This document shows positions 10,775 to 23,890 of a stretch of DNA of 64,000 nucleotides, piece by piece; position 1 is the stretch's first letter, and each line of letters starts with the position of its first letter. Under the pieces are notes generated by a model. The model did no database searches and was not told the DNA's origin. It worked only from the letters and a program-made list of their open reading frames with translations. The position numbers and the translations under genes are program-made. The stretch covers positions 17,694,572-17,758,571 of the forward strand of contig NC_088800.1 in NCBI RefSeq assembly GCF_011386835.1, in the 5' to 3' direction. The stretch comes from Chrysemys picta bellii (taxonomy: Eukaryota; Chordata; Testudines; Emydidae).

Positions 10775-11544
10775 CTAACAAAGAAACCATATAATTTAAT
10801 TAGTCAAACAGAGTATATTTTTTATTTTCAAGTAAGTCAGAAAGCAATTTGAACAAATCATGACTTGCAAGAAGTAGCAGGGTTTGTGCATAGGAAAACT
10901 GCATGAGCAGAGAACACTTCAGCTTTTGTATTGTAGGATGATATATACATTCATGAAGTAGTTCGCTCAGCATTCTTTGGACACAATAACTATCTGCCTG
11001 ATCACACTACTCTTTTACATGGGATATAAAGAGAAGTACTGCTAATACCATTTAACCCAAATCAATTGCCTCAATATTATGTATCAAGCAATAGATTCAG
11101 TATGACAAACTGCAGGTGTTGATACACGCATTTATTTCTTGAAGTTCCCACTACCAATGGACAACCACCTCAATATCTTTATCCTTCTAAGCATCTGGAA
11201 GCCATAACGTAATTCTGAATATTTACTATGTTGACAAAGAGTTAGGTGAGTAGGGATGTCATATTCTTGGAATAGGTGATGATGAAAACCTTTCCATTGC
11301 TATTTTGCATTCCTTAGAAACAGAGTAGGCTACAATTTCCAAAAGATAGAAAAAACTTAGTATGGGATAACCTCCCACATATCGACTGCCCTATGTTGTC
11401 CGAAATTGAATGAAGACGATATTAAGGAAGGAAAACCTCTGGGCACTCCATAACATGGTATGTGCCCAGTGCTGAAAGGCAATATTGAATGCATGCGTTG
11501 GAATGAGGGGTTGGTTACAGTCTTATTGAAGGGGTGTTTCGGAG

Positions 11545-11760
11545 TAAGGCATGGTCTACGCACAGATTTTGTACTGCATAACTGTGTCGGTTATGGGAGT
11601 GATTTGTAATGAAATAGTTATACCAGAACAACCCCTAGCATTGATGCAGTTATACTAGTTTAAGGTGCCTTATATCAGTAAAGTTTATTCCTCTTCCCAT
11701 ACAGGAATAGCTATATCAATGTAAGAACATTTATACCTTTATAACTATGTCAAGGGATCT
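11545..11760. repeat. Degraded inverted-repeat MITE
   Basis: GGCATGGTCTACGCACAG at the left resembles GGCTTGTCTACA-type termini. The interior repeats ATAGTTATACCAG and ATGCAGTTATACTAG in several orientations. The right end is eroded. Confidence 0.4.
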
Positions 11761-12422
11761 CAGTCATTTCTCCCGACTATCTTTTTTTAAATGACTTTGG
11801 ATTGATCACCTCTCATTTTTCTCTGTCCAAAGTGCCAACTTCTCTCCTTCACTCCCAACATTTTAAAGGATAAAGCAATTATTTTGCAACATAGAAATTT
11901 GTGTTTTTTCAAGAAATATGCATAGGACAATTAATGTTTGTAAACCACATTTTTTGTCACATATTTGTACATTTGATGGAGTGCCTGTTTCTTTTCTTTA
12001 GTGACCTAAGTTTACTGGTGAAAGTAGGCCCTTAGCCAGGCTAGAAGGGTCCTGACAAAAGCATCTTTTCAGTCCAGTTATGACAGAGTGAAAGAAGTAG
12101 TCATAGGAAAGAGCAAATTGGTGGATACTAAATGTTTAAGGGAAAAGAAAAGGCAATTGTTTAATGAGGAGTAACTGAATTTATATAATTCACTCCTCAG
12201 CACTCATGAGTTGGTTTATCAACCAATTGAATAATTAAGAGTATCAGCAGCAAAGGGACTATGGGTCAGTGTAGTTGAGGAACTGGCTTTATAATCTCTG
12301 ACACTGTATGGATTCTGTGAAGTGTCTCCCATAATGCCTTGTGAAGGTGCTACTAGAAGCCCAAGATAGAGTCTTCCAAAATATCTAGGAAGAAGGCATT
12401 TGCAAAAATCTGGATAAGGTAC

Positions 12423-12489
12423 AGTGGGCCAAATTCATCACTGGTACACTGAAAGAGTGGAGTTAGAACAGGGAAGAATTTGGCTCACT
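12423..12489. repeat. Small foldback (GGCCAAATTCAT type)
   Basis: AGTGGGCCAAATTC (12423-12436) pairs with GAATTTGGCTCACT (12476-12489) around a 39-base centre. The element is 67 bp, with no open frame. Confidence 0.55.
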
Positions 12490-13307
12490 GCATCTAGGCA
12501 GCACCGGTTATTAGTTATTGGACTGCCCAGATCACAGGCAGGCTGACTATATGCAGCTATTAAAAGTAAAATAAAAATATTTGCTTAAGGGATATAATTA
12601 ATTTGTTAGATTTCTTTAAAAAGAATTGACATAATTTAAATAGCTTTTTGAGCCATTCTAAGTCTTAATGAGATAATAGAATCTGCCCTTTTGGGGACTT
12701 GGTGGACATGCAAACAAAACTTCAAGCCTTAATTTGAAATAGATGTTAAATTCTATGTTTACTTTGGGGGTTAGCAGATATATTTTATATGATAAAAATT
12801 AACCCTTTAAAATAATATTTTAAAAGGTCTCTTGGTGACAAGAGCCTATACCCTTCAAGAAAAGATGTAGTTTATATGGCACAGTAAATACACTAACCCT
12901 TCCCAATCTGGAGCCTTGGATTAAAATCCTGAATAAATCCCAAGAGGAAATGAGTGTGGAGAAATTAACCTACTCCTTAATTTACCTAGTTAAAAAAAAA
13001 AACCTATGATTCATAGCCATTTTCAAATTCTGTTTTAGAATGACCTGGAATGCAGTGGTGTCTAGGTTAGTACATGAAGTACATAGAACTGTGTAAGGAG
13101 GTTTTTTTAAATCAGAGACTGCCTATGGCATGACTGATGCCCACAAGTCATACAAAAATGGCAAAAAAAAGTGATGGATAATAAGAAGGAGACTTTACAA
13201 AATACATACCTATGTTCAAGAGGGATCAAAGGTAACCTGTTAAGGCACTTTAGAATATTACCAGATCCAAGCATTTTGGTTTGTTTTCTTCAATATGGCT
13301 ATAGATA

Positions 13308-13380
13308 GGGTCTGGATCCTGCTCCCATTGAAGTGGTTTGAGTTTTGCCATTTACTTCAAAAGGAGCAGGAGCAGGCCCT
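13308..13380. repeat. Small foldback (CCTGCTCCCATTGAAG type)
   Basis: TCCTGCTCCCATTGAAG at 13317-13333 is complementary, with a few mismatches, to CTTCAAAAGGAGCAGGA at 13355-13371. The outer ends GGGTCTGG and AGGCCCT are less well preserved. Confidence 0.6.
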
Positions 13381-14871
13381 TAATTCCTAATCCCATTACT
13401 GAAATAAGATCCAAGGGTGTTAAATTACTCTCAGAGACTGTACAGGAGCAAGGAAAACTGAAATTATGCTAAACTTGCCTTAAAATACAGGGTTATATTA
13501 AATTAGATTTTAAAAGGTTAGTCTAAAATACTGGCAATTTTACAGATTGTGGAATTTTGATGGCTATCTAGGCACAAGGCAGGAAAGTGTAGTCATTTGG
13601 TGCAATAAATTCTATACTGTATCATACAATAAAACTTTTCATTACGGTACTTATTATACTCAAATTATTTAAAAAGAGTTACTATTTTGCTCATACTTAC
13701 CCGGATCATGTGACCCAACACTGTCTCAGAGGAATTTCCTGCAGAAGCCAAACTTCTAAAACCAAGCTAGGAGTTGACTAATAGGCTAGCTGTAAATTTC
13801 AACTTAATTTCTGTGGCAGTGATGCTCTTGGACTGTTAACACTAGAGAATTACCTAGATCATAAATAAAAGTAAGGAAAATGGCTATTGGACACTCCTTT
13901 TCGTGTAAGAGATGCATTCCTGAAGCAGCCTCTGTCATTTTCTAATCTCTTTTTAGACACAAAAGTAGCTTGTTGTATCCCTAACCAAAAAAGGAGACAT
14001 ACAGTTGTCACTTTAGAAGAAGCAGTCATTTCCTTGAACAATTACAGGTGTAAAACTGTGTAAAATCTGTATTAATCTAACTAGTGCCCACCAAATGCTT
14101 TCTAAAGATTGTCTTCTACTCTTCTAATGGATAGAACAGTGAGGGGATCCTGTACATACTTTGATAGAAATTTCAGTAAAAGAAACTCCTCCAAAAAATA
14201 ATTCCAGCATGGTTATGGGTTGGAAATGTAGCATGAAGTCGAATATAATTACTTTTTTGATGGCGCTCAAAAGAATCAGAAATTAAAATGCCCCATTTTC
14301 TAAGCAATTACAACCAGGAACAGATCAGAAATAACCACAGAGAGAGCAACAAATATTTTATAGTACTTTAACTCTTATTTTAGTTTCTCTCGCATGTCTT
14401 TTCCCTTCTATTATTTTTATTTGAATATTTTTCCTATAATTTCGTGAAAACACTGTGTGCCACAGGCTTCAGAGAGACTGGTACATTTTGAGGTTCACTT
14501 CTGCTAAGAAAAAGACAAAAAATGATTTATGGGCAGCAGTGACTTTTTTATTTTACAGGAACTGAGTACATGGCTACAATAGAGAAATTCATTAAGGGAA
14601 ATTGCTGAGCACTTGCAACTCCAGATCTAGTCAATGGGAACTGCAGGTGTTTAGCACCTCTCAGAATTTGGCCCTATAAGAGCACGAAAAAAGACACCTG
14701 AGTATCAGAGAAGGGAGCGAGACACTTGAAGGTTAATCCATCCCGGGAGCTGAGCCAAATCGAGATGTTAACATTTCCAATCTCTAAGCTTTTCTTAATA
14801 AAGTAATTAAACAAAATTTACAAAAAAGGTCAAACTGAGAATACTGGCTAGGAACTGACAATCTGAAAATA

Positions 14872-14950
14872 CAGTGGGTCAAATTCATCCTTGGTGCAAT
14901 GCCAGCACGTGTAATTAAAGTCTACAGAGCTACACCAGGGAGGAATTCAA
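14872..14950. repeat. Small foldback (GGTCAAATTCATCC type)
   Basis: CAGTGGGTCAAATTCATCCT and ACACCAGGGAGGAATTCAAT are diverged arms of the same type as 12423-12489. Confidence 0.5.
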
Positions 14951-15381
14951 TGTGTTTAACAATTTGTAAGATACAGCTGTGCAGAGACAGTCTGTATTTC
15001 AGGGAGAGATCTCTGCTGAACTTAGAACCAGCTACTCAGATTTTCCAAGGAAATGTGTAACCGAGTGAGACGAAGAACTGTTCCACAGCACAATAGATAA
15101 CCTTTGCTGCAATATATTCTCACTCAGCCTAAGCCACTGCCTGTCATCTTAAGCGTCCCATACCGAGTAAAATCAAACAACTGACATGTAACATTATAAA
15201 GTTACTTTTGAAAATACATAGGTAAAATACTGAGGATTTTTTTTCTTTTGTGCAGGCTATCATCTAGGCATCTGGAAATATCTACAAATAACCTTCCAGG
15301 GGGCTTCAGCAAATGGTTCTCTGAAAAAAAAAATATTTAGACTAACCCTACTTTTACCACTCACATCTAGAGAGCTGTACG

Positions 15382-15399
15382 TATATATATATATATATA
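15382..15399. repeat. (TA)n microsatellite
   Basis: Nine TA units in a row after GTACG. Confidence 0.9.
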
Positions 15400-16659
15400 A
15401 ATTTACTACCCACACAGACCTGGATTGGGAACCCTTTATTCCTATTGGGAAACAATTACCTACCCAAGAGCTCCCACTGATTAAATGCAGTAAGTAACTG
15501 CTAGCTGAGAAAGGAGTCCACAGCCTGGCCCCCGGGGAATGGTAGGAAAAGAGTTCACCAAACACTCACCCAGAACTCAAAAGAACTCTGAGCCCTGTGC
15601 TCCTGCAGAAGTGAGAAGCTATACCTCCAGAGCATGCTCCCCAGCCCTGACCCGTGGAAGCCTTTCGGGATGGGGAACGGAGCGTTCCAACTTCACCGAG
15701 TCAGATGGGGTAGGAAACCCAGCTGGGCTCCTACAGATTCTCTCCTTGACACACCCCTGAGGAAAGCAGACCAAGTTTATACAGGCCAAGGCTGAGTTAA
15801 CCTGTTTTGGTGCCTTCAGGGTTATCAGCTATGCTGAGGACCCAGGGCTCTATTATCTTGTGCTGTTTTCCCCTTCACAACGTAGAACCTCTCTTTCCAG
15901 AGGGGAATTTGTGGTTGAGGGATCCCTTGGAAAAAATGGATCCAGAGGCAGGCTGCAGCCCATAGGGCTCAGCAGCACAGGAGTCAGTACTGCTCAGCAA
16001 CTCTGCAGTGGCTTGGGACGTTCACTAGGAAGCCCTGTGTGATCTCCCATCTTCTGCGTAGATATTGGGAGAATATGTTGGTTAAATGGGGGGGAATCCA
16101 TAGGAGATAGCTATTCCATGCCCAGCGTAAGAATGTGCAGGACATTCTACATGTTAAATTCATGCATAGATTATTCTCACACAGGGGAAAATGAGACCCT
16201 GGAATAAAAGCAGTTATTCTTTTCCAATTATAAACTGCATGCTACTTCTTTTAATACTAGCCAAGAAGAAAAACAAGTATTTGTCTGTATGGCCAAATAC
16301 TTAATAGCTCAACTAATGCAAGTAGCATCATCTAAAATAGAAATTCACATAAGGGGAAAAAGATACAGCTTCTTTCAGTTTCTTCTAGTTAAGCTCACTC
16401 TCCCAAAGTTCATGAACTCAGTTATCTAGCATTAGCCACTTGTAAAAATATTAGCTTCTGGTTTTCCTGTTTCTTCTGCAGGAGGATTATTTTCAGAGGA
16501 CTCTGTCTTACTTTTGATTCTAAAGCTTTTTAAATAACTATTAGAAAACCCATAATTTATTCCAAAACAAAACACTTTGTTTCATAAACTAATTAGGTAC
16601 AAAGTGACAATGCTGTTGCCTGTTGCATTATTCACAAAACGCAGGCATTAAAAAGCGAG

Positions 16660-16765
16660 ACTATGAGAACTGTAAGCTCCCAGGGACAGGGACTAGGATT
16701 TCTTATGTGTTAGTAAAGAGACTAGCGTAATGGAGCCCCCTCCTGATTGCTTAATAATATATCAT
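16660..16765 (+). repeat. L2/SINE-type 3' end
   Basis: GAACTGTAAGCTCCCAGGGA followed by CAGGGACTAGGATTTC and TGTGTTAGTAAAGAGACTAG is the degraded tail wording shared by ancient L2-type LINEs and their SINEs (GTAAGCTC..GGGCAGGGACTGT). Confidence 0.5.
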
Positions 16766-16913
16766 ACATCTTAAACTGTCCACAAAATACACAAAAAAAG
16801 TGGAATCTTTCCAGCATGCTTAAATACTGACAAAACCAATTTTGTGGAGCACTTCTTTGTTTGGAATCTGCTACCTGCTACATGAAAGACCAAATTTAAA
16901 TTTATGAATCACC

Positions 16914-17320
16914 ATGACAGCTGTGCTATTCTGGGACAATGCAGATCACAGAGACCAGGATGAAACAGGTGAAAGCTGGGACATAACATTCTCTGTCAAG
17001 GAGACCCAGATGTGGAACTATCTTCCAGAGGAGATCAGAGAAATACAAAGTCTGATCATCTTTATGAAATACTGCAAAGCCTTCTTCTCTGAGAAAGTCT
17101 TTCCACCATAAGTGGCTATCACAATTCAAAACCCCCTTTTATTCCCAAACCTCTCACAATTCTTTTCCTCTCCCCTCTCTGCACAAAAATGTACCCCTAA
17201 ACGGGAGAAATGCCAGACTCTATGAAGTCCACTAGAAACATGACTACTGCTATTGATGTTACATAGAAGGTGCTCAGATACTCCGACATGGGTGCCAATA
17301 AAACTGTGAGAAAGAGAGAG
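16914..17320 (+). repeat. Ancient L2/L3 (CR1-like) LINE 3' remnant
   Basis: A 65-residue frame ends WNYLPEEIREIQSLIIFMKY, resembling the WNxLPxEIRxxxSLxxFKxxLK motif at the reverse-transcriptase C-terminus of L2/L3 LINEs. Downstream GGTGCTCAGATACTCCGACA and TGGGTGCCAATAAAA match L3-type 3' ends. No catalytic motifs remain, and the element is a dead fragment. Confidence 0.55.
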
Positions 17321-17773
17321 AATCTACCCCAAAACAAACTAACAAGAGAGCCTCTAACAACCAGAACAGTGTCTGGTATTTTAAATAAGTCTTCCTAAAT
17401 TCTGCCCATAACTATGCCAACACACTCTCACTGAAGTCAATGGAGTTGCATGAGAATAACAGAGTAGCATTTGGCTCTGTCATTAAATGACCTTTACAAC
17501 ATCAGCACACTTCAGTCACAGGAGGAGGTCAGGCAGATTGTCCAGTAGTACATTTCCATGTGTCTCTACTGTTAAGATTTGACCACAGAGTGAGAAAAAT
17601 TGTTGTTTCTGCCCAGCACTCACTTTTTTTCACTTTTGTCATTTTTAAGATTATAGGTTAAATGAATTTGGAGTGTGAAATGAATGTGTCTGACTCCTCC
17701 CAGATTTGCAGAGGGATTGGTTGGGGAGAGGGTAAGAGGAAAAAAGGAGCCTCTCTTAAGCATTCTACCCCAA

Positions 17774-17872
17774 GGGTATGTCTGCAGCTGGGGGTGCGCT
17801 TCTCAGCATGAGTAGACAGACACAGGCTAGCTCTACTGGAGCTAGCGTGCTAAAAATAGCAACGTAGTTGGG
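17774..17872. repeat. Fragment of the 2616-2910 MITE family
   Basis: GGGTATGTCTGCAGCTGGGG, AGTAGACAGACACAGGCTAG and GCTAGCGTGCTAAAAATAGC match the left half of that family. The right half is missing. Confidence 0.55.
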
Positions 17873-19690
17873 GAACATTGGCTCCACTGGATTCATTGAA
17901 GCTGAGGCAACAATCATCTCCCTTCTACAAGTACTAATAATTAAAACAGGCTAAAACAAAGTCAGAGAACGATAGTTCTGCTATGAACTAATCATGACCA
18001 CTGCTTTAAATAGCTCTTGCAACATTTTTTAAAAGCAATATCATTTATGTTGATAGAAGTTTCTCTTTTGTAGACAATTAGTATGGGAGGAAGAATAGCT
18101 TATTTTATACATTCATGGAACCTTTCAATGTTACACTCAGGGGTTACATTAATGTTATCAGCTTCAAATTTAAACCTAATGTCATTCAAAGTTCTTTTAA
18201 ATAAAATCATGATGACATTGTCTTAGAAGAAACGTAGGATACATGGAGGCAAAATATGTTTCATTCTCGCTGTTTACACTTCTCACAGCAATAAAAGTCC
18301 TTTTTATCATCATGATTCAGACTAATAGCCCTAAAATATTTTAATTTCACTAATAAAATATTGTTTGAAATATCAGATTTAAAAGTTTATTTCATTGTCT
18401 ATGAGGATGTTCACACTTTCCATTTAAATGATAAGTTCTATATGTAAAAACTGCTCATTAGTAAGGAAATGAATTCTAAGTAATAACCACAAACATAACC
18501 AAGAGCCACTGGAAAACATTTGGAAATAAATGCTTCACAAAGGCACCAAACTGTTGATGAAAGGTGGGAAAGACACACAGATTTTACACATCCAATAGCT
18601 AGAGAGGAAGTACCACACACCTGCATCAACTGTTTGCGGAACCTGTTGAGGCCGGTGGTGAAAGAGGGACAGTCACAATAGCAAGTGAGGGAGACACTCA
18701 CCAAGGGACAATAGGTAGCTTCTCCTCCTGGGAATCTCTGGCACCCACTGGCCCACTGCGGGAGAGGGTGCTTCCCATTTCCCAGGATTAAACCCGGCAC
18801 GGGAGCCACATGGAGCCTCCTTTGGCTTTGTTCCAGCATTGGCTTTTTGTAGGTTACTTTACTAATTTTCTTTGCATCCTTTAACTTTGCTCAGACTTTG
18901 TTTTTTTCATTTATTTATTTTACTGAGCAGCAGATTTAGGGATTGATTTCTGTGACACTGCTCATACACTTAAGAGTTAAGCATGTGCATAAGTGCTTTG
19001 ATGAATCAAGGGAAGAAAGTTTAACACCTTTAGCAGGATCAAGCCCTCAAAACTCCATGGTCAGTCATTCTTTGGCCTCTATACTAAAACTGCCAAGAGA
19101 GGTATCTATTAATCCCAGTTGTAATAATGGTAGGTTTTGTAACACAAATCCACGGGGAACTAGACTGAGACCACATTACTCATTTCACACAGGCCATGGA
19201 ACCCATTTTGGGTCATTATCAGCCTTGTCTGGATTTGAACTGGTTACTTGGTGTCTAAGTCCAATTACCAGTTCTCTCTCTCTCAAAGATCTGTAAATAG
19301 TGCCTATCACTGGTGTATATACGTATTGCTGATCTAAAGCCCATTCAGTCCTCCACTGAACATAGTTTTGATGGAAGGTTTTCCAAGTCTCGTGAATAGT
19401 GTACTTTATTTTAGATACTCTATACAAGAATTCTTGTACAGTTCAGCATTATAAAGAAACCATAACTACACATATATTCATACCATTGTGATTTTTAAAC
19501 CAACTTCTTTGAAAACAAGCCAAAATCAATGTAATGTTAATATTCTGTACGAACAGTTTGGGTTGAAAATTAAAAACAGGAAGAGGAATCAAGGCTTTGA
19601 TCTTGCCAAAACACTTGAAGTTTGGATGCACTCAGATAAAAGGTTCTGGTTTTATTCTCTGCCTAGTAATATATAAAAAATGGTTCATAC

Positions 19691-19765
19691 CAAAGTGTGC
19701 TGGTCCTTTCAGTGTAAGTCTCACACTGCGGCTCCCATGAGGTATAGCAATCACAATTTCTTCCC
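19691..19765 (-). CDS. ADAMTSL3: ADAMTSL3 exon, spacer strand (75 bp)
   Basis: This is a 75-bp exon between an AATTTTCCTAG acceptor and a GTATGA donor. Two bases complete the Arg codon split with the previous exon. Then come 24 codons reading EEIVIAIPHGSRSVRLTLKG and PAHF, with one base left over (phase 1). The IPxGSRxVR..KGPAH pattern is the conserved beta-strand pair near the start of the ADAMTS/ADAMTSL spacer domain (typical forms are IPaGArsIrI and related). The exon is symmetrical (phase 1-1, length divisible by 3), so skipping it would keep the frame and delete 25 residues of the spacer. No evidence of skipping can be seen in genomic DNA alone. Confidence 0.9.
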
Positions 19766-20457
19766 CTAGGAAAATTAAGAAACTGTTTTAGAAATGATCT
19801 TGCACCAGGGAATTATCACATCACGTAACTAGACTGAAAACTGTCAAATGTGTCTCAGAAAATATTTAACAGGTTCCACAATTTTTCTATTAAAATAATA
19901 TGTTATTTTATTAAGTATAATACACCAAGTCTGTTTGGTAAGCTATGCAGCTATTAAGACCTACATATGGACGTGTAAATCTTTCCTGCTATTGGTAAAT
20001 TATTTTCTATTAACAAAAACAACTAAAATGTCAGTAGTACATTAGGTGCATATTTATACTTTGTTGTCCTAGTTTTATTTCCTAATCACTGGACAGACTT
20101 AGCAAATCCCTTAAGTAGTGTTTCCCCTTGCAATCCCCCAGTACCTCCAGCTGTTCAGTTTCATTTTGCCCACACCTCATTTCCTAGAGCAGGTCACAAC
20201 TTTAATAAGTGGCAGGATTTACAGGAAATAAATCATCTACATAACACTAACCCTTAACCAATTACAGACCAGTTAAGAGCAAATTATAACAAAGTCTGCT
20301 TGTAACTTACAATATAAGATTATTCCTTCCAGGAACGGTCCCAAGTTAAAACTATAAACCAAACCAGCATCAAACAGGACAATCCAACAACAAAAAAGCT
20401 TTTGCTTGCCTGAAATACCCCTTAACAATAATCATACTTAACTTATATATAACTATT

Positions 20458-20625
20458 TTTATCTGTAGATCTCGGAGTGCTTTACAAGGGTGGGTGGGTA
20501 TTACTGCCTCCATTTTATAGATGGGCATCCTGAGACTTAGCCAAGGTCCAATGGCAAATCAATGGAGAAGCCAACAGACCCTGGGGTCTAATGATTCTGG
20601 ATACAGGGCCTCTCCACTCCATCAT
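20458..20625 (-). repeat. MIR/CORE-like SINE, antisense
   Basis: GATCTCGGAGTGCTTTACAA at the left (reverse-complement tail), CCTCCATTTTATAGATGGGC, then GAGACTTAGCCAAGGTCC give the order expected of an antisense MIR-like SINE. Confidence 0.6.
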
Positions 20626-22259
20626 GTGCCATACCCTCGGAAGGGGGAAGAGTTAGTGTGCAAAAGGGATCAGCATTATCCGGAGTTCTAAATCCCCATA
20701 GGTTCTGGAGGGGAGGGGGTTGATGCCACAGAGACCTGACAGACCCTTGACCTTGCCCCTTCCCACATCCATCATGTTCCAACCCAAACGTCATAAAGCT
20801 GCAAACCCAATTCTCCACATATCAACCACATTGGCCAATATCTACACAGAGACACTCTCTGCAGGCATATCCCATACAGGTTAATCTGTATTTGAAATTA
20901 CCTAACAATAACACCCAGGTGCTATTAGGTTGCCTCGAAGTAGGTTACTACATCCGAAGTCCATGAAGAAATGTAGAGAGAGAGATGGACGATAAGATTA
21001 ATCCTACTTTCATTTAATTCAATAGGAAGTTTGCCATTTGATTCAATGTAAACATCATCAGCCCCTTGGAAAGTTAAAAATAATGTAGCTGAGGCTAAAG
21101 GAATGGTGAAAATCTGATAAGGCTTCCTAGCCCGGTGCCTTGAGAAACCAAAAAAACAAAACCAACAAAAATATAACTTTTCTTTTTCTCACTGGCAGTG
21201 CAAAAGAAGAACAAATCCTACAAAGTAATCACAAAACCATGAACATAATGGAGGATAAACACATTTTACATTTCTCCTAGCAAACTGCCCTGGTATTGCC
21301 AAGTACCCATAGGAACAGTAAAGTCTCATATTCAATCACTTGATTCTGTAGGTAAGTCTATCCTTATGCTATGTGTTTGTTGTGGTGGATTTCACTGTAG
21401 TGGGTTCAAGACAGTAACCGTAACCTATTAACTGAAGTTTAGCAATACATTGCTTCAGAAATACTCGTACAATATTTTGAGAATATTTGGGTTATAATTT
21501 TTAACTAAAATAGTTGAAGAATTCTTTCTTTCCATGTGAAACAAGGCCTTTTTACAGTAGATGCTAAATTATCAGCTTCTGGTTTACCTCTCCTTAGCAT
21601 AAGTATAAAATACTGCCAAATGTTCAGGATACTTCAAACAAACACTACAATTATTTTCTTCTGAAATAATCACCTTCTTACATTACAGTTTTTATATTTC
21701 CAATCTCTAGGAAAGTTATTTAAATATAACCATTTATTTTAGACATAATGAAATGTGATCCTTGTTAATTTCATATATAAGTATTCCATCAGCATGCAAA
21801 ATACTACAGTCAGAACCATAACACAGCTAAGGAGACCTGGAAAACACATTAACTACTCAGCCACTTAATATCTCTTTGCTTCTTGGTTTTTCATCAGCTG
21901 AATTGCAATCAATAGCCAAAAGGTAATGAATGACTATTCCTTTAAGTACAATGAAATAACTGCTGAATTCGGGACTAGTCATTATGATGATACAAATAAT
22001 AAACAAATAATAATAAGTGCCCTCCAGCATTAGAGACAAGACAGGTTTCCAGGGGCCTGTCTGACCCCACTTAATCAATGACTCTACCTCTCCTTGTAAG
22101 CCAAACAGACCCTGGCCAGGGCACACAGCCTCTAAGAAGGGTTTGATCCTGGAGAGCACTGAGCACCCTGAGCCATTGGTTTCAGTGAGACTTTGGGCCC
22201 AATCTGTGAAGTGCCTCAAAGTGGCAAATTTGTAGGGTTGTGTGGTAGGGGTGACTGTA

Positions 22260-23060
22260 ACTCTGGTCTGTAACAGGCTCAAAAGAGAGCCTGGGGACCC
22301 TAGAAAGGAGGATACCTGGTTAGTCAGAGACCTAGCAAATCACAGCCTGAGGGAACCAGGACGGGGTAGATGAGAGGTGCTTGCAACCCAAAGGGGAGAG
22401 AAGCAGCAAGGAAGAGCTGCCAGGAGTTACTTGGCAGGGGGCTGAGTTTGGAAGCAGAGCTGTTACTGAGTTGCTGGTGAGGAGCTTGGAGGAAGCTGTT
22501 GGTAAAAACTAACCAAAGCTGGGGACCGCTGCTGAGCAGGAGGCTTGGGCAGTGGCCACCAGGCAAAGGGGAAGATCCAGCTTGGTCAGAAGAAGCCAAG
22601 TCTGGAAGCAAGAGGGTTGTTGCAGAAGGGTGGATCCCCTGACCAGGGGTATGACTCCCAGGCAGGGAGGTTTGGGGGAGTGGAACCATGCAGGATGAGG
22701 AGGCCTAAAGCCCTGGGTGAACGGCAGCAGGAAGACTGGTCAATCTCAATCAGGGAGGCCTAGAGAGTGAGGCCCTGGATCAGGGGCCAAAGGAACTGAG
22801 AACAAGAGCTGCTATTGATTCTTGCTGGTGATGTCTGTGGAAAGAGGAACAGGAAAAAGGTTTCTTTACTGTGGCTACTGGAAGTTGGTTTTACTACAAG
22901 GTTTGGAGGAAGTATTGCACTGGTGTATGTGAATAAATTATGCCCAGAGGTGGGCTTTGTATCAGACACAAAGAAACCATGTTCCTTTGCATTGGCTGTG
23001 GAAAGGGGAAACTGAGACAGGTATGCTTGTCATGCTGCGGCCTGCCAGAGGAGGGTGCTC
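22260..23060. repeat. Unclassified long interspersed repeat, LTR-like
   Basis: About 800 bp of G-rich purine-biased sequence on the plus strand, with an AATAAA at 22931 and GGGGAAACTGAGACAGG near the right edge followed by CTGCGGCCTGCCAGAGGAGG. I recognise this closing wording from sauropsid repeats but cannot name the family. It carries chance frames on both strands and no retroviral motif. Confidence 0.35.
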
Positions 23061-23799
23061 CAGGCAAGGCCACCCTATGACTTCTACCATTCTTCCCCCA
23101 CTTCACTAGTCTAGTTCAATCTTAGTAGTCCTGAAAGCTCCCGTTTCACATTCCTTCAGCAGAATCTCTGACATATTCCACACTCGCTGCAATGTTCCCT
23201 AGTAGGCCCAAAGTTCTGGTGGGGGTGCGAAGTTTGCTATCATGCTATTTGGTAAGGCTGGCACCACAACACGATTTTCCTTGCCTCATGGGAGACAAAG
23301 TGGGTATGTACAACAATGTGTCTGGACCAGCCCGGGCCACTAATGTTGCTCAGAACAATATTTCCAGCTGCGAAAGAAAAACTCAGGAGTTTGAAAAATG
23401 GGACACACCCAGAGGCAATGATGAGCTGAGACAGCATTCAGAAACTCAGGCAAATGGTCATTCTTACCAGTACAGAGGCAAATTTCAGGATGAGCAACAA
23501 GGACAATCGGTGTTTCTGTGGCAAATGAAGGGAAAGAACATGATGCTGATCATCCGCTGCTTCTCTACTGGGCCTGAGCTACACATGGGTATCACTAGGC
23601 CAAGCGTAATGCTTGTATGCACAAACAGGGCTGCTTTTCCTGGTGTTGGGAGCCTTCCTACACCAGTGGTTGCCCTGTATCCAGCCAACAAATGAATTAG
23701 TCAGAGAAAGCCCTCAGGAAATGGGCAGTTTCTAATTGGCTTCCCAATTCATATTATGATCATGGACAATAATGCTGGCAAGGCATTGCAGTGTGGGCT

Positions 23800-23890
23800 T
23801 TTGGATTGTAAGCTCTCTGGGGACAGGACCATCTTGTGTGTTCTGGGTTTATACAGCACGACATGACTAGGGCCCCTAGGCACAACAGTA
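23800..23890 (+). repeat. L2/SINE-type 3' end
   Basis: GGATTGTAAGCTCTCTGGGG, ACAGGACCATCTTGTG and TATACAGCACGACATGACTA follow the standard tail order. Confidence 0.55.

Larger units (their letters stand above)
10775..19690 (-). other. ADAMTSL3 intron (8,916 bp, phase 1)
   Basis: Contains a degraded Harbinger-like fragment (11545-11760), small foldbacks (12423, 13308, 14872), a TA run (15382-15399), an L2-type tail (16660), an L2/L3 ORF remnant (16914-17320), an inverted-repeat MITE fragment (17774-17872) and an unexplained CpG-bearing open frame on the minus strand (18438-18839). The block 15400-16060 has higher G+C than its surroundings but I could not assign it. The remainder is unremarkable. 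Confidence 0.7.

Noticed and set aside
21857..22689. Minus-strand frames of 141 and 121 codons
   Set aside because: They overlap a G-rich interspersed repeat and give Pro/Ser/Leu-rich low-information peptides with no exon-type splice sites that would join the ADAMTSL3 frame.
22260..23060. Possible endogenous retrovirus
   Set aside because: LTR-like wording only. There is no gag, pol or env motif, no primer-binding site that I can see and no paired repeat, so it was left as an unclassified repeat.
23192..23695. 167-codon plus-strand open frame
   Set aside because: No domain, no recognisable composition and no splice context. It ends just upstream of a LINE/SINE tail. It is long for chance but lies in sequence with repeat-like wording on both sides, so I do not call a gene.
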